Of a stretch of 29,728 nt of DNA, positions 1-12,034 are shown piece by piece. Location: the NCBI RefSeq assembly GCF_000003605.2, contig NW_003129662.1, positions 1 through 29,728 on the forward strand, in the 5' to 3' direction. Every line of letters begins with the position of its first letter. Within the stretch, counting starts at the first letter, position 1. The position numbers and the translations under genes were made by a program. Under the pieces are notes generated by a model. The model was given only the letters and a program-made list of their open reading frames with translations, was not told where the DNA came from and ran no database searches. Source of the DNA: Saccoglossus kowalevskii. Taxonomy: Eukaryota > Hemichordata > Enteropneusta > Harrimaniidae.

Positions 1-42
1 GTTATAGTGGCAACAGTTCGATACTTAGACCACAATACACTA
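1..42. repeat. Partial class A unit at window edge
   Basis: The window opens inside a class A unit, lacking its first six bases. It has one extra T (CAGTTCGATAC instead of CAGTCGATAC) near position 17. The equivalent unit before cassette 2 lacks this insertion, so it is a private change or a base-calling error at the edge. Confidence 0.8.
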
Positions 43-1193
43 ATGCCAGGTTATAGTAGCAACAGTTGAATATTATACCACCATACACTAATGCCAGGTT
101 ATAGTGGCAACAGTTGAATATTATACCACCATACAGTAATGCAAGGTTATAGTGGCAACAGTAGATACTTAGACCACAATACACTAATGCCAGGTTATAG
201 TGGCAACAGTTGAATATTATACCACCATACACTAATGCCAGGTTATAGTGGCAGTAGTTGATACTTAGACCCCAATACACAAATGCCATGTTATAGTGGC
301 AACAGTCGATACTTAAACCATCATACACTGATGCCAGGTTATAGTGGCAACAGTCGATAGTTAGACCACAATACACTAATGCCAGGTTATAGTGGCAACA
401 GTTGAATATTATACCATCATACACTCATGCCAGGTTATAGTGGCAACAGTCGATACTTATACCATTAGACACTGATGCAATGTTATAGTGGCAGTAGTTG
501 ATACTTATACCACTATACACTAATGCCAGGTTATAGTGGCAGTAGTTGATACTTATACCATCATACACTGATGCCATGTTATAGTAGCAGTAGTTGATAC
601 TTATACCATCATACACTGATGCCATGTTATAGTGGCAGTAGTTGATACTTATACCACTATACACTAATGCCAGGTTATAGTGGCAATAGTCGATACTTAT
701 ACCATCATACACTGATGCCATGTTATAGTGGCAACAGTCGATACTTATACCATCATATATGATGCCAGGTTATAGTGGCAACAGTTGAATAATATACCAT
801 CATACACTCATGCCAGGTTATAGTGGCAACAGTCGATACTTAGACCACAATACACTAATGCCAGTTTACAGTGGCAACAGTCGATACTTAGACCACAATA
901 CACTAATGGCAGGTTATAGTGGCAACAGTCGATACTTAGACCACAATACACTAATGGCAGGTTATAGTGGCAACAGTCGATACTTAGACCACAATACACT
1001 AATGGCAGGTTATAGTGGCAACAGTTGAATGTTATACCACCATACACTAATATCAGGTTATAGTGGCAACAGTTGAATATTATAGCATCATACAGTAATG
1101 CCAGGTTATAGTGGCAACAGTTGAATATTATACCACCATACACTAATGCCAGGTTATAGTGGCAACAGTTGATAATTAAACCATCATACACTG
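43..1193. repeat. Mixed C/A/D cassette, copy 1
   Basis: This is the first copy of the recurrent cassette. It has a core of eight mainly class C and A units (43-426), a class D-rich part (427-809) and a run of A then C units (810-1193). The core starts with the diagnostic GTTATAGTAGCAACAG variant. The D part ends with a 47-bp unit (715-761) reading CATCATATATG where other units have CATCATACACTG. Compared with copies 2, 3 and 5 it lacks two units in its last part, giving 1151 instead of 1247 bp. It shares with copies 6 and 7 the variants CAGTTTACAGTGG (near 860) and a TAGTAGCAGTAG change (near 581), so these three form a subfamily. Confidence 0.85.
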
Positions 1194-2488
1194 TGCCAGG
1201 TTATAGTGGCAACATCGAATACTCATACTATCATACACTGATGCCAGGTTATAGTGGCAACAGCCAACATTTATACCATCATACACTGATGCCAGGTTAT
1301 AGTGGCAACATCCAATACTTATACCATCATACTCTGAAGCCAGGTTATAGTGGCAACAGATGATACTTAAACCATCATACACTGATGCCTGGTTATAGTG
1401 GCAACAGCCAATATTTATACCATCATACACTGTTGCCAGGTTATAGTGGCAACAGCCAACATTTATACCATCATACACTGATGCCAGGTTATAGTGGCAA
1501 CAACCAATATTTATACCATCATACACTGATGCCAGGTTATAGTGGCAACAGCCAATACTTTTACCATCATACACTGATGCTAGGTTATAGTGGCAACAGC
1601 CAACATTTATACCATCATACACTGATGCCAGGTTATAGTGGCAACAACCAATATTTATACCATCATACGCTGATGCCAGGTTATAGTGGCAACAGCCAAT
1701 ATTTATACCATCATACACTGATGCCCGGTTATAATGGCAACAACCAATATTTATACCATCATACACTGATGCTAGGTTATAGTGGCAACAGCCAACATTT
1801 ATACCATCATACACTGATGCCAGTTCATAGTGGCAACAGCCAACATTTTTACCATCATACACTGATGCCAGGTTATAGTGGCAACAGCCAATATTTATAC
1901 CATCATACACTGATGCCAGGTTATAGTGGCAACAACCAATATTTATACCATCATACACTGATGCCAGGTTATATTGGCAACAGTGGATACTTATACCACC
2001 ATACACTAATGCCAGGTTATAGTGGCAACAGTTGATACAAATACTACCATACACTGATGCCAGGTTATAGTGGCAACAGTAGATACTTATACCATCATAC
2101 ACTGATGCTAGGTTATAGTGGCAACAGCCAATACTTATACCATCATACACTGATGCTAGGTTATAGTGGCAACAGCCAACATTTATACCATCATACACTG
2201 ATGCCAGGTTATAGTGGCAACAACCAATATTTATACCATCATACACTGATGCCAGGTTATAGTGGCAACAGCCAATATTTATACCATCATACACTGATGC
2301 CAGTTCATAGTGGCAACAGCCAACATTTTTACCATCATACACTGATGCCAGGTTATAGTGGCAACAGCCAATGTTTATACCATCATACACTGATGCCAGG
2401 TTATAGTGGCAACAACCAATATTTATACCATCATACACTGATGCCAGGTTATATTGGCAACAGTGGATACTTATACCACCATACACTA
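1194..2488. repeat. Class B unit run 1
   Basis: Twenty-seven mostly class B units, with the sum one base short because the first unit has lost the A of its ATG (CTGTGCC). The run has two sections. The first ends with a TATATTGGCAACAGTGG unit (1961-2008) and a unit with TTGATACAAATACTACC (2009-2056). The second (2057-2488) ends with another TATATTGGC unit. Recognisable variants recur in order: CCAACATTT, CAACAACCAATA, CAGTTCATAGTGG with CATTTTTACC. This ordered set is seen again in later B runs, so multi-unit blocks have been copied. Confidence 0.85.
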
Positions 2489-3016
2489 ATGCTATGTTGT
2501 AGTGGCAACAGTCGATACTTAGACCACAATACACTAATGGCAGGTTATAGTGGCAACAGTCGATACTTAGACCACAATACACTAATGGCAGGTTATAGTG
2601 GCAAGAGTAGATACTTAGACCACAATACACTAATGCCAGGTTATAGCGGCAACAGTTGAATATTATACCATCATACACTCATGCCAGGTTATAGTGGCAA
2701 CAGTCGATACTTAGACCACAATACACTAATGCCAGGTTATAGTGGCAACAGTGGATACTTAGACCACAATACACTAATGCCAGGTTATAGTGGCAACAGT
2801 GGATATTTAGACCACAATACACTAATGCCAGGTTATAGTGGCAACAGTGGATACTTATACCACCATACACTAATGCTATGTTGTAGTGGCAACAGTCGAT
2901 ACTTAGACCACAATACACTAATGGCAGATTATAGTGGCAACAGTCGATACTTAGACCACAATACACTAATGGCAGGTTATAGTGGCAACAGTCGATACTT
3001 AGACCACAATACACTA
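2489..3016. repeat. Class A block with 384-bp doublet
   Basis: Eleven units, mostly class A and its TGGATAC variant. The block opens with a diagnostic unit whose start reads ATGCTATGTTGTAGTGG (2489). The same unit recurs eight units later at 2873. One class C unit with AGCGGCAACAG and an ACTC end lies at 2633-2680. The block joins B run 1 to cassette 2. Equivalent blocks lie at 6422, 10021, 15774 and 21397. Confidence 0.8.
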
Positions 3017-4263
3017 ATGCCAGGTTATAGTAGCAACAGTTGAATATTATACCACCATACACTAATGCCAGGTTATAGTGGCAACAGTTGAATATTATAC
3101 CACCATACAGTAATGCAAGGTAATAGTGGCAACAGTAGATACTTTGACCACAATACACTAATGCCAGGTTATAGTGGCAACAGTTGAATATTATACCACC
3201 ATACACTAATGCCAGGTTATAGTGGCAGTAGTTGATACTTAGACTCCAATACACAAATGCCATGTTATAGTGGCAACAGTCGATACTTAAACCATCATAC
3301 ACTGATGCCAGGTTATAGTGGCAACAGTCGATAGTTAGACCACAATACACTAATGCCAGGTTATAGTGGCAACAGTTGAATATTATACCATCATACACTC
3401 ATGCCAGGTTATAGTGGTAACAGTCGATACTTATACCATTATACACTGATGCAATGTTATAGTGGCAGTAGTTGATACTTATACCACTATACACTAATGC
3501 CAGGTTATAGTGGCAGTAGTTGATACTTATACCATCATACACTGATGCCATGTTATAGTGGCAGTAGTTGATACTTATACCATCATACACTGATGCCATG
3601 TTATAGTGGCAGTAGTTGATACTTATACCACTATACACTAATGCCAGGTTATAGTGGCAATAGTCGATACTTATACCATCATACACTGATGCCATGTTAT
3701 AGTGGCAACAGTCGATACTTATACCATCATATATGATGCCAGGTTATAGTGGCAACAGTTGAATAATATACCATCATACACTCATGCCAGGTTATAGTGG
3801 CAACAGTCGATACTTAGACCACAATACACTAATGCCAGTTTATAGTGGCAACAGTCGATACTTAGACCACAATACACTAATGGCAGGTTATAGTGGCAAC
3901 AGTCGATACTTAGACCACAATACACTAATGGCAGGTTATAGTGGCAACAGTCGATACTTAGACCACAATACACTAATGGCAGGTTATAGTGGCAACAGTT
4001 GAATATTATACCACCATACACTAATACCAGGTTATAGTGGCAACAGTTGAATATTATAGCATCATACAGTAATGCCAGGTTATAGTGGCAACAATAGATA
4101 CTTAGACCACAATACACTAATCCCAGGTTATAGTGGCAACAGTTGAATAGTATACCATCATACACTCATGCCAGGTTATAGTTTCAACAGTTGAATATTA
4201 TACCACCATACACTAATGCCAGGTTATAGTGGCAACAGTTGATAATTAAACCATCATACACTG
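3017..4263. repeat. Mixed C/A/D cassette, copy 2
   Basis: Full-length 26-unit cassette (1247 bp): core 3017-3400, D-rich part 3401-3783, A/C run 3784-4263. It aligns with copy 1 at an offset of 2974 bp up to the two extra units near 4080-4170, one of which begins ATCCCAGG. The 47-bp CATATATG unit is at 3689-3735. Private changes include AGGTAATAGTGG near 3120 and a TAGTTTCAACAG near 4180. It belongs with copies 3 and 5, having CAGTTTATAGTGG where copies 1, 6 and 7 have CAGTTTACAG. Confidence 0.85.
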
Positions 4264-6421
4264 TGCCTGGTTATAGTGGCAACATCGAATATTCATACTA
4301 TCATACACTGATGCCAAGTTATAGTGGCAACAGCCAACATTTATACCATCATACACTGATGCCAGGTTATAGTGGCAACATCCAATAGTTATACCATCAT
4401 ACACTGATGCCAGGTTATAGTGGCAACAGCCAATACTTATACCATCATACTCTGAAGCCAGGTTATAGTGGCAACAGATGATACTTAAACCATCATACAC
4501 TGATGCCAGGTTATAGTGGCAACAGTAGATACTTATACCATCATACCCTGATGCCATGTTATAGTGGCAACAGCCAATACTTATACCATCATACACTGAT
4601 GCCAGGTTATAGTGGCAACAGCCAATACTTATACAATCATACACTGTTGCCAGGTTATAGTGGCTACAGTCAATACTTATACCATCATACACTGATGCCT
4701 GGTTATAGTGGCAACAGCCAATATTTATACCATCATACACTGTTGCCAGGTTATAGTGGCAACAGCCAACATTTATACCATCATACACTGATGCCAGGTT
4801 ATAGTGGCAACAGCCAACATTTATACCTTCATACACTGATGCCAGGTTATAGTGGCAACAACCAATATTTATACCATCATACACTGATGCCAGGTTATAG
4901 TGGCAACAGCCAATATTATACCATCATACACTGATGCCAGGTTATAGTGGCATCAGCCAATATTTTTACCATCATACACTGATGCCAGGTTATAGTGGCA
5001 ACAGCCAATAATTATACCATCATACTCTGAAGCCAGGTTATAGTGGCAACAGATGATACTTAAACCATCATACACTGATGCCAGGTTATAATGGCAACAG
5101 TAGTTACTTATACCATCATACCCTGATGCCATGTTATAGTGGCAACAGCCAATATTTATACCATCATACACTGATGCCAGGTTATAGTGGCAACTGCCAA
5201 TACTTATACCATCATACACTGTTGCCAGGTTATAGTGGCAACAGCCAATACTTATACCATCATACACTGATGCCAGGTTATAGTGGCAACAGCCAATACT
5301 TATACCATCATACACTGATGCCAGGTTATAGTGGTAACACCCAATACTTATAACATCATACACTGATGCTAGGTTTTAGTGGCAACAGCCAACAATTATA
5401 CCATCATACACTGATGCCAGGTTTTAATGGCAACAACCAATATTTATACCATCATACTCTGATGCCAGGTTATAGTGGCAACAGCCAATACTTATACCAT
5501 CATACACTGATGCTAGGTTATAGTGGCAACAGCCAACATTTATACCATCATACACTGATGCCAGGTTATAGTGGCAACAACCAATATTTATACCATCATA
5601 CACTGATGCCAGGTTATAGTGGCAACAGCCAATATTTATACCATCATACACTGATGCCAGGTTATAATGGCAACAACCAATATTTATACCATCATACACT
5701 GATGCCAGGTTATAGTGGCAACAGCCAATATTTATACCATCATACACTGATGCCAGTTCATAGTGGCAACAGCCAACATTTTTACCATCATACACTGATG
5801 CCAGGTTATAGTGGCAACAGCCAATATTTATACCATCATACACTGATGCCAGGTTATAGTGGCAACAACCAATATTTATACCATCATACACTGATGCCAG
5901 GTTATATTGGCAACAGTGGATACTTATACCACCATACACTAATGCCAGGTTTTAGTGGCAACAGTTGATACAAATACTACCATACACTGATGCCAGGTTA
6001 TAATGGCAACAGTAGATACTTATACCATCATACACTGATGCTAGGTTATAGTGGCAACAGCCAATACTTATACCATCATACAATGATGCTAGGTTATAGT
6101 GGCAACAGCCAACATTTATACCATCATACAGTGATGCCAGGTTATAGTGGCAACAACCAATATTTATACCATCATACACTGATGCCAGGTTATAGTGGCA
6201 ACAGCCAATATTTATACCATCATACACTGATGCCAGTTCATAGTGGCAACAGCCAACATTTTTACCATCATACACTGATGCCAGGTTATAGTGGCAACAG
6301 CCAATGTTTATACCATCATACACTGATGCCAGGTTATAGTGGCAACAACCAATATTTATACCATCATACACTGATGCCAGGTTATATTGGCAACAGTGGA
6401 TACTTATACCACCATACACTA
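4264..6421. repeat. Class B unit run 2
   Basis: Forty-five mostly class B units, two bases short in total: the first unit lacks the A of ATG, and the unit near 4911 reads CCAATATTATACC with one T missing. The second deletion is shared with the start of B run 8 (near 23488), linking these two runs. A marker unit with CCAATAATTATACC followed by ACTCTGAAGCC starts near 5000. The stretch 5366-5989 is an offset-19871 match to 25237-25860. The end (5942-6421) repeats the TTGATACAAATAC unit, the CAGTTCATAG unit and the TATATTGGC unit as in run 1. Confidence 0.85.
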
Positions 6422-6901
6422 ATGCTATGTTGTAGTGGCAACAGTCGATACTTAGACCACAATACACTAATGGCAGGTTATAGTGGCAACAGTCGATACT
6501 TAGACCACAATACACTAATGGCAGGTTATAGTGGCAACAGTCGATACTTAGACCACAATACACTAATGCCAGGTTATAGTGGCAACAGTGGATACTTAGA
6601 CCACAATACACTAATGCCAGGTTATAGTGGCAACAGTGGATATTTAGACCACAATACACTAATGCCAGGTTATAGTGGCAACAGTGGATACTTATACCAC
6701 CATACACTAATGCTATGTTGTAGTGGCAACAGTCGATACTTAGACCACAATACACTAATGGCAGATTATAGTGGCAACAGTCGATACTTAGACCACAATA
6801 CACTAATGGCAGGTTATAGTGGCAACAGTCGATACTTAGACCACAATACACTAATGCTAGGTTATAGTGGCAACAGTTAAATATTATACCACCATACACT
6901 A
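6422..6901. repeat. Class A block with shortened (288-bp) doublet
   Basis: Ten units, mainly class A, opening with the ATGCTATGTTGTAG marker unit at 6422. The second marker unit is at 6710, only six units later, so this copy has lost two units compared with the eight-unit spacing in the other blocks. The last unit (6854-6901) carries CAGTTAAATATT, a TAA in the + frame. Confidence 0.8.
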
Positions 6902-7285
6902 ATGCCAGGTTATAGTGGCAACAGTTGAATATTATACCACGATACACTAATGGCAGTTTATAGTGGCAACAGTCGATACTTAGACCACAATACACTAATG
7001 CTAGGTTATAGTGGCAACAGTTGAATATTAGACCACAATACACTAATGCCAGGTTATAGTGGCAACAGTGGATACTTATACCACCATACACTAATGCCAG
7101 GTTATAGTGGCAACAGTCGATACTTAGACTACAATACACTAATGCCAGGTTATAGTGGCAACAGTTAAATATTATACCACCATACACTAATGCCAGGTTA
7201 TAGTGGCAACAGTTGAATATTATACCACCATACAGTAATGGCAGGTTATAGTGGCAACAGTCGATACTTAGACCACAATACACTA
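6902..7285. repeat. Eight-unit lead-in to cassette 3
   Basis: Eight units of alternating C and A type, including an unusual C unit with TTGAATATTAGACC (6998) and an A unit with TTAGACTACAAT (7094). The same eight units precede cassette 5 at 12273-12656, exactly 5371 bp away. Shorter versions precede cassettes 6 and 7. This defines the left part of a larger duplicated block running through cassettes 3 and 5. Confidence 0.8.
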
Positions 7286-8532
7286 ATGCCAGGTTATAGT
7301 AGCAACAGTTGAATATTATACCACCATACACTAATGCCAGGTTATAGTGGCAACAGTTGAATATTATACCACCATACAGTAATGCAAGGTTATAGTGGCA
7401 ACAGTAGATACTTAGACCACAATACACTAATGCCAGGTTATAGTGGCAACAGTTGAATATTATACCACCATACACTAATGCCAGGTTATAGTGGCAGTAG
7501 TTGATACTTAGACCCCAATACACAAATGCCATGTTATAGTGGCAACAGTCGATACTTAAACCATCATACACTGATGCCAGGTTATAGTGGCAACAGTCGA
7601 TAGTTAGACCACAATACACTAATGCCAGGTTATAGTGGCAACAGTTGAATATTATACCATCATACACTCATGCCAGGTTATAGTGGCAACAGTCGATACT
7701 TATACCATTATACACTGATGCAATGTTATAGTGGCAGTAGTTGATACTTATACCACTATACACTAATGCCAGGTTATAGTGGCAGTAGTTGATACTTATA
7801 CCATCATACACTGATGCCATGTTATAGTGGCAGTAGTTGATACTTATACCATCATACACTGATGCCATGTTATAGTGGCAGTAGTTGATACTTATACCAC
7901 TATGCACTAATGCCAGGTTATAGTGGCAATAGTCGATACTTATACCATCATACACTGATGCCATGTTATAGTGGCAACAGTCGATACTTATACCATCATA
8001 TATGATGCCAGGTTATAGTGGCAACAGTTGAATAATATACCATCATACACTCATGCCAGGTTATAGTGGCAACAGTCGATACTTAGACCACAATACACTA
8101 ATGCCAGTTTATAGTGGCAACAGTCGATACTTAGACCACAATACACTAATGGCAGGTTATAGTGGCAACAGTCGATACTTAGACCACAATACACTAATGG
8201 CAGGTTATAGTGGCAACAGTCGATACTTAGACCACAATACACTAATGGCAGGTTATAGTGGCAACAGTTGAATATTATACCACCATACACTAATACCAGG
8301 TTATAGTGGCAACAGTTGAATATTATGGCATCATACAGTAATGCCAGGTTATAGTGGCAACAGTAGATACTTAGACCACAATACACTAATCCCAGGTTAT
8401 AGTGGCAACAGTTGAATAGTATACCATCATACACTCATGCCAGGTTATAGTGGCAACAGTTGAATATTATACCACCATACACTAATGCCAGGTTATAGTG
8501 GCAACAGTTGATAATTAAACCATCATACACTG
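7286..8532. repeat. Mixed C/A/D cassette, copy 3
   Basis: Full-length cassette: core 7286-7669, D-rich part 7670-8052, A/C run 8053-8532. It has the 47-bp CATATATG unit at 7958-8004 and the CTGTGCC deletion at its right border. It shares with copy 5 a TGCACTAATGCC variant near 7903 and a TTATGGCATC variant near 8325, which copies 1, 2, 6 and 7 lack. Copies 3 and 5 are therefore the closest pair of full-length cassettes. Confidence 0.85.
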
Positions 8533-10020
8533 TGCCAGGTTATAGTGGCAACATCGAATACTCATACTATCATACACTGATGCCAGGTTATAGTGGCAAC
8601 AGCCAACATTTATACCATCATACACTGATGCCAGGTTATAGTGGCAACATCCAATAGTTATACCATCATACACTGATGCCAGGTTATAGTGGCAACAGCC
8701 AATACTTATATCATCATACTCTGAAGCCAGGTTATAGTGGCATCAGCCAATACTTATATCATCATACTCTGAAGCCAGGTTATAGTGGCAACAGATGATA
8801 CTTAAACCATCATACACTGATGCCAGGTTATAGTGGCAACAGTAGATACTTATACCATCATACCCTGATGCCATGTTATAGTGGCAACAGCCAATACTTA
8901 TACCATCATACACTGATGCCAGGTTATAGTGGCAACAGCCAATACTTATACCATCATACACTGTTGCCAGGTTATAGTGGCAACAGCCAATACTTATACC
9001 ATCATACACTGATGCCTGGTTATAGTAGCTACAGCCAATATTTATACCATCATACACTGATGCTAGGTTATAGTGGCAACAGCCAACATTTATACCATCA
9101 TACACTGATGCCAGGTTATAGTGGCAACAGCCAATACTTATACCATCATACACTGATGCCAGGTTATAGTGGTAACACCCAATACTTATAACATCATACA
9201 CTGATGCTAGGTTATAGTGGCAACAGCCAACATTTATACCATCATACACTGATGCCAGGTTATAGTGGCAACAACCAATATTTATACCATCATACACTGA
9301 TGCTAGGTTATAGTGGCAACAGCCAACATTTATACCATCATACACTGATGCCAGGTTATAGTGGCAACAACCAATATTTATACCATCATACACTGATGCC
9401 AGGTTATAGTGGCAACAGCCAATATTTATACCATCATACACTGATGCCAGTTCATAGTGGCAACAGCCAACATTTTTACCATCATACACTGATGCCAGGT
9501 TATAGTGGCAACAGCCAATATTTATACCATCATACACTGATGCCAGGTTATAGTGGCAACAACCAATATTTATACCATCATACACTGATGCCAGGTTATA
9601 TTGGCAACAGTGGATACTTATACCACCATACACTAATGCCAGATTATAGTGGCAACAGTTGATACAAATACTACCATACACTGATGCCAGGTTATAGTGG
9701 CAACAGTAGATACTTATACCATCATACACTGATGCTAGGTTATAGTGGCAACAGCCAATACTTATACCATCATACACTGACGCCAGGTTATAGTGGCAAC
9801 GGCCAATATTTATACCATCATACACTGATGCCAGTTCATAGTGGCAACAGCCAACATTTTTAACCATCATACACTGATGCCAGGTTATAGTGGCAACAGC
9901 CAATATTTATACCATCATACACTGATGCCAGGTTATAGTGGCAACAACCAATATTTATACCATCATACACTGATGCCAGGTTATATTGGCAACAGTGGAT
10001 ACTTATACCACCATACACTA
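8533..10020. repeat. Class B unit run 3
   Basis: Thirty-one mostly class B units. The net length is exactly 31 x 48 because the initial deletion (CTGTGCC) is balanced by an inserted A near 9862 (CATTTTTAACC). The first 480 bases or so align with the start of B run 7 at an offset of 9073 bp, including a GGCATCAGCCAATAC unit near 8740. The two runs diverge from about 9020. A class B unit at 9793 with GGCAACGGCC is private. Confidence 0.85.
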
Positions 10021-10595
10021 ATGCTATGTTGTAGTGGCAACAGTCGATACTTAGACCACAATACACTAATGGCAGGTTATAGTGGCAACAGTCGATACTT
10101 AGACCACAATACACTAATGGCAGGTTATAGTTGCAACAGTAGATACTTAGACCACAATACACTAATGCCAGGTTATAGCGGCAACAGTTGAATATTATAC
10201 CATCATACACTCATGCCAGGTTATAGTGGCAACAGTCGATACTTAGACCACAATACACTTATGCCAGGTTATAGTGGCAACAGTGGATACTTAGATCACA
10301 ATACACTAATGCCAGGTTATAGTGGCAACAGTGGATACTTAGACCACAATACACTAATGCCAGGTTATAGTGGCAACAGTGGATACTTATACCACCATAC
10401 ACTAATGCTATGTTGTAGTGGCAACAGTCGATACTTAGACCACAATACACTAATGGCAGGTTATAGTGGCAACAGTCGATACTTAGACCACAATACACTA
10501 ATGGCAGGTTATAGTGGCAACAGTCGATACTTAGACCACAATACACTAATGCCAGGTTATAGAGGCAACCGTTGATACTTATACCATCATACATG
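10021..10595. repeat. Class A block with 384-bp doublet
   Basis: Twelve units, mainly class A. Marker units ATGCTATGTTGTAG lie at 10021 and 10405, eight units apart. One class C unit with AGCGGCAACAG lies between them, at 10165-10212. The block ends in a 47-bp unit with AGAGGCAACCGTTGATAC and CATCATACATG, a one-base deletion not seen elsewhere. That unit marks the junction with an unusual block. Confidence 0.8.
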
Positions 10596-10787
10596 ATGCC
10601 AGGTTATAGTGGCAGCACTGGATACTTATACCACAATACACTAATGCCAGGTTATAGTGGCAGCAGTAGATACTTATACCACCATACACTAATGCCAGGT
10701 TATAGTGGCAGTAGTAGATACTTATACCACCATACACTAATGCCAGGTTATAGTGGCAACAGTTGAATATGATTCCACCATACACTA
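10596..10787. repeat. Private variant block (class E units)
   Basis: Three consecutive units (10596, 10644, 10692) have GGCAGCACTGG, GGCAGCAGTAG and GGCAGTAGTAG in place of GGCAACAGT, with class D-like TTATACCAC tails but no TGA. A class C unit with TTGAATATGATTCC (10740-10787) follows. I do not see these units elsewhere in the window. They could be a local expansion of a diverged D unit or a remnant of an older array. Confidence 0.7.
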
Positions 10788-11410
10788 ATGCCAGGTTATA
10801 GTGGCAACAGTCTATACTTATACCATCATATATGATGCCAGGTTATAGTGGTAACAGTTGAATAATATACCATCATACACTCATGCCAGGTTATAGTGGC
10901 AACAGTCGATACTTAGACCACAATACACTAATGCCAGGTTATAGTGGCAACAGTCGATACTTAGACCACAATACATTAATGCCAGGTTATAGTGGCAACA
11001 GTCGATACTTAGACCACAATACACTAATGGCAGGTTATAGTGGCAACAGTCGATACTTAGACCACAATACACTAATGGCAGGTTATAGTGGCAACAGTCG
11101 ATACTTAGACCACAATACACTAATGCCAGGTTATAGTGGCAACAGTTGAATATTATACCACCATACACTAATGCCAGGTTATAGTGGCAACAGTTGAATA
11201 TTATACCACCATACAGTAATGCCAGGTTATAGTGGCAACAGTAGATACTTAGACCACAATACACTAATGGCAGGTTATAGTGGCAACAGTTGAATATTAT
11301 AGCATCATACACTCATGCCAGGTTATAGTGGCAACAGTTGAATATTATACCACCATACACTAATGCCAGGTTATAGTGGCAACAGTTGATAATTAAACCA
11401 TCATACACTG
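10788..11410. repeat. Partial cassette, copy 4
   Basis: Thirteen units matching only the right end of the cassette: the 47-bp CATATATG unit (10788-10834), a TTGAATAATATACC unit (10835), five class A units from 10883, then C and A units ending with the TTGATAATTAAACC unit at 11363. The core and the D-rich part are missing. The right border has the full CTGATGCC, not the CTGTGCC deletion of copies 1, 2, 3, 5 and 7. In this it resembles copy 8 (22933-23268). Confidence 0.8.
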
Positions 11411-12034
11411 ATGCCAGGTTATAGTGGCAACATCGAATATTCATACTATCATACACTGATGCCAGGTTATAGTGGCAACAGCCAACATTTATACCATCAT
11501 ACACTGATGCCAGGTTATAGTGGCAACATCCAATAGTTTTACCATCATACACTGATGCCAGGTTATAGTGGCAACAGCCAATATTTATACCATCATACAC
11601 TGATGCCAGGTTATAGTGGCAACAGCCAATACTTATACCATCATACTCTGAAGCCAGGTTATAGTGGCAACAGATGATACTTAAACCATCATACACTGAT
11701 GCCAGGTTATAGTGGCAACAGTAGATACTTATACCATCACACCCTGATGCCATGTTATAGTGGCAACAGCCAATATTTATACCATCATACACTGATGCCA
11801 GGTTATAGTGGCAACAGCCAATACTTATACCATCATACACTGTTGCCAGGTTATAGTGGCAACAGCCAATACTTATACCATCATACACTGATGCCAGGTT
11901 ATAGTGGCAAGAGCCAATATTTATACCATCATACACTGTTGCCAGGTTATAGTGGCAACAGCCAACATTTATACCATCATACACTGATGCCAGGTTATAG
12001 TGGCAACAGCCAACATTTATACCTTCATACACTG
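11411..12034. repeat. Class B unit run 4
   Basis: Exactly thirteen 48-bp class B or B-like units with no net indel. It opens with a CATCGAATATTC unit. Its sequence of variants (CATCCAATAG, ACTCTGAAGCC, GGCAAGAGCC, TACCTTCATAC) is shared in part with B run 2 and with the start of B run 8, including GGCAAGAGCC near 11910 and near 23813. Confidence 0.85.

Noticed and set aside
5952-7667. A 571-residue minus-strand open frame as a protein gene
   Set aside because: It is made only of 16-residue repeats set by the 48-bp unit. Starts and ends fall at chance ATG and stop variants inside units. Comparable frames exist on the opposite strand, and neighbouring units break frame through one-base indels. 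No promoter, splice or terminal unique sequence is seen.
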